Assembly: GCA_012934845.2 (NCBI GenBank)
Contig: WNNJ02002709.1
Coordinates: forward strand, 41,859 to 105,858
Reading direction: 5' to 3'
DNA length: 64,000 nt
Origin: Pomphorhynchus laevis
Lineage: Eukaryota > Acanthocephala > Palaeacanthocephala > Echinorhynchida > Pomphorhynchidae
Under the pieces are notes generated by a model. That model saw only the letters and a program-made list of their open reading frames with translations, made no database searches and was not told where the DNA came from. Positions 55,727-64,000 of this stretch are shown here, one piece after another. Within the stretch, counting starts at the first letter, position 1. Every line of letters starts with the position of its first letter. The position numbers and the translations under genes are program-made.

Positions 55727-55862
55727 TCAAATCGGCTAACTGAGTCTACGTATTGTTATATAATTATAAAATAAACAAAACATAATAATGCTAAATCAAA
55801 ATTTAATAATTAAATAATAAAATTAATAATTGTTTTTAGATTTTCTATAATTTTAATCAAGT

Positions 55863-55893
<31 letters not shown>

Positions 55894-55958
55894 ATTTAAA
55901 ATAAACGTCATTTTTATGAATTGACTAATAAATAACAGACGTTGTATCAGAATAAGAA

Positions 55959-56028
55959 TTAGAGGTCATCAGGAGGAACTGCTATGCTATCAGGTTTCGG
56001 CCCCTAACTCCTCTACCCAACATAGCAG
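55959..56028 (-). ncRNA. Naiad tail structured RNA, hammerhead-like
   Basis: On the minus strand in order: CTGCTATGTT (56028-56019), GGG, UA (56015-56014, proposed cut after 56014), GAGGAG (56013-56008), TTAGGGG (56007-56001), CC, GAAA (55998-55995), CC, then AGCATAGCAG (55988-55979), TTCCTC (55978-55973), CTGATGA (55972-55966) and CCTCTAA (55965-55959). Helix III is CC/GG plus the ten-base tract, helix I is GAGGAG/TTCCTC and helix II is CCTCTAA/TTAGGGG, with two extra bases before GAAA. Alternative pairings also exist: GGCCCC (56035 on) with GGGGCC, and ATCAGAGGAA with TTCCTCCTGAT. A structured RNA is likely; the ribozyme reading is tentative. Confidence 0.5.
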
Positions 56029-56102
56029 CGGGGCCAAATACATGCTAATGATGTATTTCCTCTGAAATAACTATCTAGTATCTTATTCTAATGCAAAGTA
56101 TA

Positions 56103-57104
56103 TTATTTATTATCCATCCATAAAAATTTGCCACTTAAGAGTTTAAATTTATTCTTTATATTATTGTGTTGATTTATATATTTTACTATTTTCTGCTTGA
56201 TGTTATTTTTATAGTAACCTAGTTTAAAATATGTATCTATTAAATTATTTAAATGATTTTGAAGAAAGCCAATATCATTACATATTGTTGCAATTCTTAA
56301 AATTTCATTATTTAATGTATTATATTTTATATTATATGGTATGCATGAATGCTCATGCAAAAATATGTTTTTTGTAAATTTAAATATGTCATCTTTACGA
56401 TATAAATTAATAGTAGTTTTAGTTAATGTTAATTTGATGTTCATATCTAGATATACACCTTCTTTATCATTAATATTGGTTTTGTTAAGAATAAGGCTTT
56501 CTGGATAAATGTGCTCACTAATTGAATAAAAATTATTAGAATTAAATACACATATATCATCAATGTATCGAAACATATATTTCATATATTTATATTGTTT
56601 AGATTTAGTTTTTACACAGTTATGAACAAATTCATATTCTATAAAGCTTAAAAACAAGTCAGCTATAATTGGGCTACTATTACCACCCATTTGAACATCT
56701 TTTACTTGTCTAAATATAGATGTCCCTACTTTTAAATAATTTTGATTTATCAAAATATTTAAGGATTCTATTAATTCAATTTTATCCATATATTTATATT
56801 TATTTGATGGTTTAACTTTTGTTAGATAGGCGTTATAGTTATTATAACATATATATATATATCTTTTTCCGAATATAAGATTAATTAATTTTACTAACGC
56901 TTCTTTAATATCTACTAAATCTAGATTTGTATAAAGCGTACTAAAATCGTATGTATTTGCATTTTGAAAATTTATTCCTTTTGTCTGTTCTAAAAATTCT
57001 TTTGTAGAATTAATACTGAAATAGTATTTTATACCAGTATTAATTTCGATTACCTTGCAATATTTTTTAAAATGTGCTTTAATTACTTTAAGTATTTTAT
57101 TCAT
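56103..57104 (-). pseudogene. Naiad PLE reverse transcriptase
   Basis: Open for 333 codons. Palm A is 'DFSTLYTNLDL'. The B block is 'QVKDVQMGGNSSPIIADLFL' and the catalytic box is 'FRYIDDICVFN' (about residue 180). The thumb follows ('YLDMNIKLTLTK'), and it ends in a conserved C-terminus 'SGKFLWMDNK'. PLE RTs are the closest relatives of telomerase RT. The first ATG is internal; coding clearly continues upstream in another frame. The RT itself looks intact. Confidence 0.88.
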
Positions 57105-57160
57105 ATAGACAGAAAGTGGTTTTAATGTACATTTAAACGCACTACATATGAACCTAGGTT

Positions 57161-58210
57161 TTATTGGATTTTATGTAATTTTGGATTCCAATATAATATA
57201 GGTATAGTTTTATTATCTAATTCAATCTTTATACCCTTTTTATCCATTATAGAACAGTGACTTGTAATAATTGTTTCTAAACTCAACTCACTACGTTCAT
57301 ATGCTGGATTTACATTTAAATCATTAGAATTAACCTCTTTCATTAGTATATCATAATAAAGCTTTTTGCATATGAAGACAAAGTTATTACTAGCTTTATC
57401 AATAGTTGTTATTATATAGTTATCCTTTAATTTAGTAAGTTCTTTATACATATCTTTATTAATTTGATCTTTCCTTTTATAATTGTTTGTTATTTTCATT
57501 TTATTTTTAATTTTATCAAATATATAATCTTTCCAAATTTTTATCTTAGATATATTCGAGCTTTCACTATTAATCAGCTTACTAAAGTAATCATTTAAGT
57601 TATTATATAACGAACTGTAAATTTTATTTTTGTCGTTGTTGTTATTTAATCTATATTTATACCCTTTCGATAGCAGCTTTCTTAATTCACAATTTTCAAT
57701 TAATTCTAGATTATGGGTACATATATGTTCATTTATTTTATCAAAACTAAGACTTTTACAATTGCATTCTGTTTCCATTATGTTTCTAATATTATCGTTA
57801 CATATTGATTTTAATTCTTTATTATAATTACAAATTTTTCGTTCTAATGGTGGTAGGAGTTTATACCTTATTTTAGGAATATATTTACTTAAATCTGACC
57901 CTATTATTTCTTTACTTTTAGAATTATTTAAAAGTCCTGCTATATTTATGCTATCTATACATTTATTAATGATGTTTATGGTTAATGTATATTTTCTATT
58001 GTTATTATTTACATTTATTGTACGATTATGGTATTTTGTATTACAATAACTGTCTATTATACAACTTAGCCTATCATAGTCGTTAATTAATTTTTGATTT
58101 ATTGAACATATGATATCTTTAGAAAAACTTCTTATATTTACATAAAGATCTTTTAGCTTATTATCACTTAAAAGTTGTTTTAATATTTCTAATTGTTCAT
58201 TTATATACAT
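57161..58210 (-). pseudogene. Naiad PLE linker and RT N-terminal region
   Basis: Open for 349 codons. It is rich in Asn/Ile/Lys, with the CxC motif ('TECNCKS') that marks the linker between endonuclease and RT in Naiads, a His/Cys pair after it ('EHICTHN'), the 'ITTIDKASNNFVFICKK' block and, at the end, 'PILYWNPKLHK', the first RT finger motif. One frame change separates it from the RT frame. Confidence 0.8.
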
Positions 58211-58379
58211 ATCTTTTTTAATATTTTTAACTCTATTTTTCCTATTCCTTTTATCACCATGACTTCTTGGTTTGCGTTAAACCGGATTATTATAATGTAG
58301 TTGTTTATTATGTATTATACTACTGCCAATTCCTTGTACCACGTCATTCAATCCTAATGGGTACATGGAATAAAGCGTT

Positions 58380-58771
58380 TTAATCCAAAAATCTTCTTTT
58401 TCTAATAGTTTTTGATTTAATATTTATGTTTTCTTCGATAATATGTTCTAAAATAAATAATTTACAGTTTTTAATATCATGTCCTATTAATCTCATATGT
58501 TTATGAAATATAGTTTGACTATTATGCTGTATATTATATATGTGTTGCCTAAACCTAGTTTTTAACATTTGATATGTTTTCCTATATATTGCAATCCACA
58601 TGTGCATTGTATTAGATACACTACACCTGCGGTATTGCAGTTACAATTATTATTAATATTTAATGAAAAACATTTGTTTGTCGTATTACTTACGATACAA
58701 TTATTATTTATAACATCACAAACTATACAATTTTTTTCTGTTACATTTAAAAGATCTAAAATTGAAATCAT
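58380..58771 (-). pseudogene. Naiad PLE N-terminal GIY-YIG endonuclease
   Basis: Two overlapping frames: 58771-58562 carries Cys pairs ('NCIVCDVI', 'NNCNCNTAG') and the nuclease motif 'GVVYLIQCTCGLQYIGK'; 58607-58380 carries 'MLKTRFRQHIYNIQ' and 'HMRLIGHDIKNCKLFILEHI'. Its position before the RT on the same strand shows the permuted domain order. One frame change inside the domain. Confidence 0.8.
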
Positions 58772-58800
58772 TAGTACTTACGTATTTTTCCAATATTGTT

Positions 58801-59080
58801 GAGTACATGTAACTTTTAAGTCATAATTTTTAACGTTGCTTTTTCGGTGTCGCCACCTAGTTTAGTTGACTCAGACTAAACTTACAACGGGCCATCCAGC
58901 AGCATCTGACAGGGGGCTGCCCTGCTTAAGGCGGTTGCAGGCTGGAACAAGATCTATAAAGATCTACCACCTTCACTCCACGCGCTACGCGACCTAGCTA
59001 TTGGCCATTACCTGGTCTCTTAAACGTGATCACGTGAAGCAGTTTACATTTTAAAGTGTAAACACCTTGGGATGCAAATT
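58801..59080 (-). other. Leader between Naiad and upstream partial copy
   Basis: No coding sequence. Unlike the rest of the element this stretch is fairly GC-rich ('gcatctgacagggggctgcc', 'aaggcggttgcaggctggaa') and includes short palindromes ('agatctataaagatct', 'gtgatcacgtg', 'gtttac..gtaaac'). It could be the element's 5' leader or older flanking DNA. Confidence 0.4.
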
Positions 59081-59750
59081 AAATCAGCTAACTGAGTCTA
59101 CGTATTGTTATATAATTATAAAATAAACAAAACATAATAATGCTAAATCAAAATTTAATAATTACATAATAAAATTAATAATTGTTTTTAGATTTTCTAT
59201 AATTTTAATCAAGTTAAAAAATAAAAATAAAAAATAAAATTTAAAATAAAAGTCATTTTTATGAATTGACTAATAAATAACAGACGTTGTATCAGAATAA
59301 GAATTAGAGGTCATCAGGATGAACTGCTATTCTATCAGGTTTCAGCCCCTAATTCCTCGACTTAGCATAGCAGCGGGCCAAATACGTGCTAATGATGTAT
59401 TTCATCTGATAAAACTACCTAGTATCTTATTCTAATACAAAGTATATTATTTATTATCCATCCATAAAAATTTGCCACTTAAGAGTTTAAATTTATTCTT
59501 TATATTATTATGTTGATTTATATATTTTACTATTTTCTGCTTGATGTTATTTTTATAGTAACCTAGTTTAAAATATGTATCTCTTAAATTATTTAAATGA
59601 TTTTGAAGACAGCCAATATCATTACATATCGTTGCAATTTCTTAAAATTTCATTTTTAATGTATTATATTTCATATTATATGGTATGCATGAATGCTCAT
59701 GCAAAAATAGGTTTCTTGTAAATTTAAATGTCATCTTTACGATATAAATT
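59081..59750 (-). mobile_element. Naiad-type PLE, 5'-truncated, tandem partner
   Basis: Terminus, tail, structured block (59304-59373) and broken RT C-terminal coding up to about 59750. More diverged than the copies at 12051, 53923 and 55727. Located upstream of the near-complete element in the same orientation. Confidence 0.83.
59304..59373 (-). ncRNA. Naiad tail structured RNA, diverged
   Basis: CTGATGA and GAAA are kept, and the proposed cleavage dinucleotide is UC instead of UA (both allowed in hammerheads). The helix I end pair changes from G-U to A-U; one mismatch appears in the middle of helix I. Confidence 0.4.
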
Positions 59751-59756
59751 AATCCA

Positions 59757-59905
59757 AGCTCTGCAATAAACTTCATATGAAAAGTTGCTTAATTGTCTAC
59801 ATGATTTTGTAAAATGTCGAGCTATCCGTTCAAGGTCATCGATTTTACTGCATGTACATGTAAATGTAGCCAGTGCAGAGTATTCTAATAGCGGTCTTGT
59901 CAAAG
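59757..59905 (-). pseudogene. LINE RT C-terminal fragment
   Basis: Minus-strand translation 'RPLLEYSALATFTCTCSKID' then 'LERIARHFTKSCRQL' matches the region after the RT palm in LINEs. Truncated at both ends, and distinct from families 1-4 as far as I can see. Confidence 0.6.
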
Positions 59906-62390
59906 ATCGCTAGAAGGGAACGCAAAAAACAGTAAAGAGGACGAGAATTATCAACAAAAGAAAGGTTGAAAAAGAAAGCGGTATGAAAAGTTACAAGGCT
60001 TAAAGCAATGAGAAGAATACGAATTAGAACACGACACTAAATTGTTGGTAAATCGAGAAAATCAAGATAATGGGATTTATGGTTAATTAAGACTGAAGAG
60101 AATCCAAACGGCTGCATTGACGATGCGTGTTAGGGGAAGATGAGTGGATTTAGGTGAGTTGGAAAATAGACCAAGACTAATCAAGTCTTGAAAAAACGAG
60201 AGAAAATATGAGAATCATACAAGAGGGGAAATCGATCAATCTACTTTATCCCTAACAAAAGGTTTAAATGAAAGTTTGTTGTCAAATTGGAGGATTTAGA
60301 AAACACGATTATCAAGGATAGAAAATTGTTGAAGTTAATAATACGGAAAGAGTATCAAACCGATGCGTCGAGTCAGGATCCACATAATTTTGGATTTATC
60401 AGGATTCGACGAAATACGAAGGAAATAAAGATAATTGGAAATTGAGGTAGGACTATTGGAAGCAGAAACACAGATCAGGAATTCGATAAGCAATTGCATG
60501 GGCATATATGATAATGCCATTCGCATATCGCATGGTATGGAAGTTAAATGTATGAAAATCAAAGACAAGTCACCATGAAGAAAAGAGAAAATCAAAGAAC
60601 CTAATACGGAGCCTTGTGGACCACCAGACGGAATGGAATAATGATGGGAAGTGAAGAGTTAGAACAGACGCGAAATGTACGGTTTGATAGATATAAGAAC
60701 ATCAAGCTACAGTGGGTAAAGATAAGCCATAATCATGACGAAGGTGATGAATGAGAATCGAGTGATGATGATGTCAAAAGACGATGATATATCAAGAGAA
60801 ACTATGAAATTACATAATTTTTGATCGTGTAATATGAGTAAGTCGTTATAAGCTTTAAGACCGACAATTTCAGAGAAGTAATTAGAGCGAAAAGTGGCTT
60901 GAGAGGGAGGAAATAAGTTGGGGAGAAATATATATTTTTGTGAATATTGCATTCGTGTCTTTTTTAGATTAAAGCGGTGATTGTGGGAGAACATTATAGA
61001 CATGAGAAGTATTTTTATTGAATAAAAATTGTTGAGCTTTCGACCACCAAGGCCATTATCATGATAATGGCCTTGGTGGTCGAAAGCTCAACAATTTTTA
61101 TTCAATAAAAATACTTCTCATGTCTATAATGTTCTCCCACAATCACCGCATTAAGAAATATATATACATTAACTTGCTTGAGAACAGGATGTTCAAATAA
61201 TTTATAGATAGTTTGGATAAGTGAGAGAAGACGTTACGAATATGGCGGTGAGGAGTTGTGAAAGTGCTTTTTAAGGAGATGACGAACAGTGGCACATTTC
61301 CAATTAGAAGGAAATGCGGCTACAGATAGACAAGTCGAACAATGTAGTTAAGATGGGTGAGATAGAAAAGCAGATATTTTTCGGAAGTTAGTGGGAATTG
61401 GTTCAGAAGAAAAGGTGTTATTAGTTAATGACAGAAGAGCCGTATAAACTTCATCAGACTAAACAGGAAAAATGTAGAATAGCTCTGGGAGGGAAGTATT
61501 TTAAGAAAAGAGTGGGTATATGGGGCATATGGATAGAAAGAAAATTAAATTAGATAGCTTAGATTTTAGATAAGAAGAAAACTCATCAGCTGTTATGTTA
61601 CAAGGGGTAGATGATCTTGAAAACATTGCGTTTATGATTTTTTTTATGAGATTTAGAGTTGGAAGAGGACTCGAGTTGATTTTGCCAAGATTGGAACGGC
61701 AGAGATAAAGGTAGGAAACACGGATATTTTGAGGAGTAAGTTGGTAGAACATTTAAGAAAGCAATTAAACACACGAAAAAATGACGTAGTCGACACTTAG
61801 AAAAACTACAGTCGGAATCGAACCAGTGAGCATGGTGCAAGCTCTGAAAACGTTAGGCGGGGTCGATTAGGTAGAAGGTGATTGAGGATAGTCATAAATT
61901 TAGGATCCAATAGAGTTTAGAGATCATCGTGGGAAAAATAGTTAACAGGAAGTGAGAAAAATTAAGAATTGGGTAAGGCTGCCCGGAGAATACGGATATC
62001 GAGAAGCTTCCAGGGTCAACTTGCACTACCTAATCATTGAATAGAAGGATAGTGACGAGTAATCATGACAAGGAAATAATCGAACGTCAGGATCAGTAAT
62101 TGACAAAGAGGTATGCGCATTGAAGCTGTTGGGAACAGCAATGATATCGAGAGTACCAACGAGAATATGAGTGAGGCTTGTTGAAAGTAATTTATAGTTA
62201 AAATCAGTAAAAAAGCTTAGAGTGATATAGTCAGAGTAAGCCGGGCGATCAAGACGAATGTTAAAGTCACCGAGAATAAAAGAAGGAGTATAAGACAATA
62301 AGCAGTGAGAAAGAAGGTCTGGAAGCTCTATAAAGAACTACGTGATGGGCAGCTGAGCCTGGATGGCATATAATCACAAGTTCTACAGAG
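59906..62390 (-). pseudogene. CR1/L2-like LINE (family 1), old copy
   Basis: Minus strand: endonuclease remnant (62298: 'SFILGDFNIRLDRPAYSD', 'LTHILVGTLDIIAVPN'), connector (61840-61500), RT (61000-60335) and C-terminal part to 59906. Truncated at both ends, full of stops, and interrupted by the 176-bp palindrome at 60974-61149. Clearly older than 14795-19226. Confidence 0.78.
60974..61149. repeat. Perfect 176-bp palindrome
   Basis: Two exact 88-bp arms with no spacer, centred between 61061 and 61062 ('attatcatgataat'). Each arm runs from GCGGTGATTG at its outside end through 'gacatgagaagtattttta' and 'gagctttcgaccaccaagg'. The sequence 'ggtcgaaagctc' recalls the GAAAGC end of PLE tails. It is inserted in a decayed LINE. 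Confidence 0.95.
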
Positions 62391-62554
62391 AAAGGAGTTG
62401 ATATGTTATAGTTATATTTCACTTAGTAACAAAATACTTTGCCATGATTATTTCAAAATAAAAAATACTATTAGAATTCATAAAATGTTATAACAATTAG
62501 CAGGAAAAATTATCTGGAAATGGACAAAGATTTTAGCGCATACTATTGATATTT
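62391..62554. other. AT-rich spacer
   Basis: No coding sequence or named repeat seen. Confidence 0.4.
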
Positions 62555-62655
62555 ACGTGCCGTATCATTAAATTCTACAATTCTTTTCATCGTTAAAAAT
62601 CTCGTTTTCCTAGACTTCCGTTATAACAACCGACTTACAATTAAACTTTTCGTTA
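62555..62655 (+). mobile_element. LINE RT fragment (family 1)
   Basis: Matches 18505-18605 ('cgtatcattaaattctacaa', 'aatctcgttttccta'); about 100 bp only, directly before the tandem array. Confidence 0.65.
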
Positions 62656-62666
62656 GGGAAAAAGTT

Positions 62667-62826
62667 GATCTGGAACAGGATTGATCTATAACAGGATTGA
62701 TCTATGACAGGATTGATCTGGAACAGGATTGATCTATAACAAAATTGATCTATGACAGGATTGATCTGGAACATGATTGATCTGGAACATGATTGATCTG
62801 GAACATGATTGATCTGGAACTGGATT
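62667..62826. repeat. 16-bp tandem array, ten units
   Basis: Ten consecutive units of 'gatctggaacaggatt' or close variants ('gatctataacaggatt', 'gatctatgacaggatt', 'gatctggaacatgatt'). The variants alternate in a higher-order pattern in the first half. Similar in wording to the inverted LINE leader unit ('ggaac' corresponds to 'gttcc'). Confidence 0.93.
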
Positions 62827-63026
62827 GATTGTATGTATATTTGATCCCAAACTTTTTTAAGGGATCAATTGACACTACTTAGTACGATTGGATTAGAAAT
62901 CCTTTTATTGAATTTTCAAAGGATCCGTCTTTAACGCTAACAAAAGCTTGAAGAACTAGCTGATATATCCTCTGATCGAGTATTAATGATAAAATTCAAG
63001 CAAAAATTGTATGTATATTAGATCCC
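62827..63026. other. Spacer with direct repeat
   Basis: Non-coding. 'ttgtatgtatatttgatccc' then 'aaactttttt' at 62828 recurs almost unchanged at 63007, bracketing the spacer. Confidence 0.5.
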
Positions 63027-64000
63027 AAACTTTTTTTAAATTTTGTTATTAGGTTCTTTGATTTTCTCTTTTCTTCTCGATGAATTGTCTTTAATTTTCA
63101 TACATTTTACTTCCATACCATGCAATATGCTAATGACATTATCATATATGCTCATGCAATTGCTTATCGAATTCCTGATCTTAGTGTTTCTACTTCCAAC
63201 AGTCCTGCCTCAATTTTCAATTATCTTTATTTCTTTCGTATTTCGTTGAATCGTGATACATCCAAAATTATGTGGATCCTGACTCGACGCATCGGTTTGA
63301 TACTCTTTCCGTATTATTAACTTCAACAATTTTCTATCCTTGATAATCGTGTTTTCTAAATCCTCCAATTTGACAACAAACTTTAATTTAAACATTTCGT
63401 TAAGGATAAAGTAGATTGATCGATTTCCCCTCTTGTATGACTCTCGTATCTTCTCTCCTTTTTTCAAAACTTGATTAGTGTCTTGGTCTATTTTCCAACT
63501 CACCTAAATCCACTCATCTTCCCCTACAACGCATCGTCAACGCAGCCGTCTGGATTCTCTTCAGTCTTAATTAACCATAAATCCCATTATCTTGCTTTTC
63601 TCGATTTACCAACAATTTAGTGTCGTGTTCTAATTCGTATTCTTCTCATTGCTTTCCGCCTTGTAACTTTTCATACCGCTTTCTTTTTCAACCTTCCTTT
63701 TATTGATAATTTTCGTCTTGCTTATTGTTTCTTGCGTTCTCGTAACTCCCATCTTTTACATATTCCTAACTAATATACCTCCTTTGCTTCCGCTCCTTCC
63801 TTGTGAATGATACTCTCTCGTGAAATCATCTGTAAATTCATATACGCCAATCAACCTCCCTACCGTGCTTCAAACGCCAGATCCGAATCCCATGTAAACA
63901 ATTTAACTAATTTATCTCTTGACTTGCTCTTTTTTGTTAGTTAATATGGACTTGTAAGCGTGCAGCTGGCACGCATTTGCCACGTTAAATAAATTATTTT
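63027..64000 (+). pseudogene. CR1/L2-like LINE (family 1), 3' part
   Basis: Matches 18250-19226 from the RT 'LGSLIFSFLLDEL' region through 'MQYANDIIIYAHA' (catalytic YADD changed to YAND, so inactive) to the conserved hairpin 'gcgtgcagctggcacgc' (63959-63975) and 'gcatttgccacgttaaataa'. 5'-truncated; many stops. It ends just before the window edge. Confidence 0.83.

Larger units (their letters stand above)
55727..58800 (-). mobile_element. Naiad-type Penelope-like element, near complete
   Basis: On the minus strand: GIY-YIG endonuclease (58771-58380), linker with a CxC motif ('CNCKS' near 57770), RT (about 57300-56103), 3' tail with structured block (55959-56028) and terminus 'aatcggctaactgagtctac' at 55730. 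An endonuclease placed before the RT is the defining feature of the Naiad/Chlamys group. About three frame breaks interrupt the coding region. A partial copy of the same element lies immediately upstream (59081-59750), as in PLE tandem insertions. Confidence 0.9.

Noticed and set aside
57105-57160. In-frame UGA read as selenocysteine in Naiad, as known in some spiders and clams
   Set aside because: The break between the two long frames here ends in TAA and the protein continues in another frame, so it is a simple frame change rather than recoding.

Overview
This window looks like AT-rich nuclear DNA from an invertebrate animal; I cannot place the phylum. One intact-looking protein gene (DDX46/PRP5, minus strand, 6616-10413) and one split gene (a CKS1-type cyclin-dependent kinase subunit, coding exon near 32819-32999, minus) are the only host genes I recognise. 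Nearly everything else is retroelement: several CR1/L2-like LINE families, one RTE-like LINE, Penelope-like elements (PLEs) of at least two clades, and one small LTR fossil. I saw no bacterial signals, tRNA, rRNA or CRISPR.

Layout. 1-3440: RTE-like LINE with a duplicated 5' leader. 3441-6600: intergenic with one PLE tail. 6616-10413: DDX46. 10414-14030: mostly intergenic, with small inverted repeats and a Naiad-type PLE 3' end. 14030-14770: PLE terminal repeats. 14795-19226: the best CR1-like LINE (20-bp leader repeats, ORF1 with a zinc finger, ORF2 with endonuclease and reverse transcriptase). 19227-28090: LINE copies in both orientations. 28417-32130: canonical PLE pieces, structured terminal repeats, a large inverted repeat and a TA microsatellite. 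32740-33015: CKS exon. 34200-37925: LINE split by an LTR element. 38500-39625: PLE 3' end with hammerhead ribozymes. 39900-53560: LINE fragments, many deleted or joined head to head. 53579-55460: LINE split by a Naiad tail. 55727-59750: a near-complete Naiad PLE (N-terminal GIY-YIG, CxC linker, RT) with a partial copy upstream. 59757-64000: decayed LINE copies with a 176-bp perfect palindrome and a 16-bp tandem array.

Main discovery candidate. A PLE terminal-repeat family (copies at 14061, 14213, 30681, 30990 and 31357) carries every hammerhead ribozyme part: CUGANGA, GAAA, a UC cleavage site and three helices, with compensatory changes between copies. The three core strands, however, lie in the opposite cyclic order to all ordinary hammerheads (types I, II and III). 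One copy would be a pseudoknot that cannot plausibly fold as a hammerhead, but two copies in tandem, or two RNAs swapping the CUGANGA strand, give standard geometry. The Naiad tails (for example 55959-56028) show the same parts in the same unusual order, less perfectly. Naiads have been reported to lack canonical hammerheads, so a dimer-only, domain-swapped hammerhead would be a new arrangement. Ordinary type III hammerheads are also present at 38532-38610 and 38908-38987.
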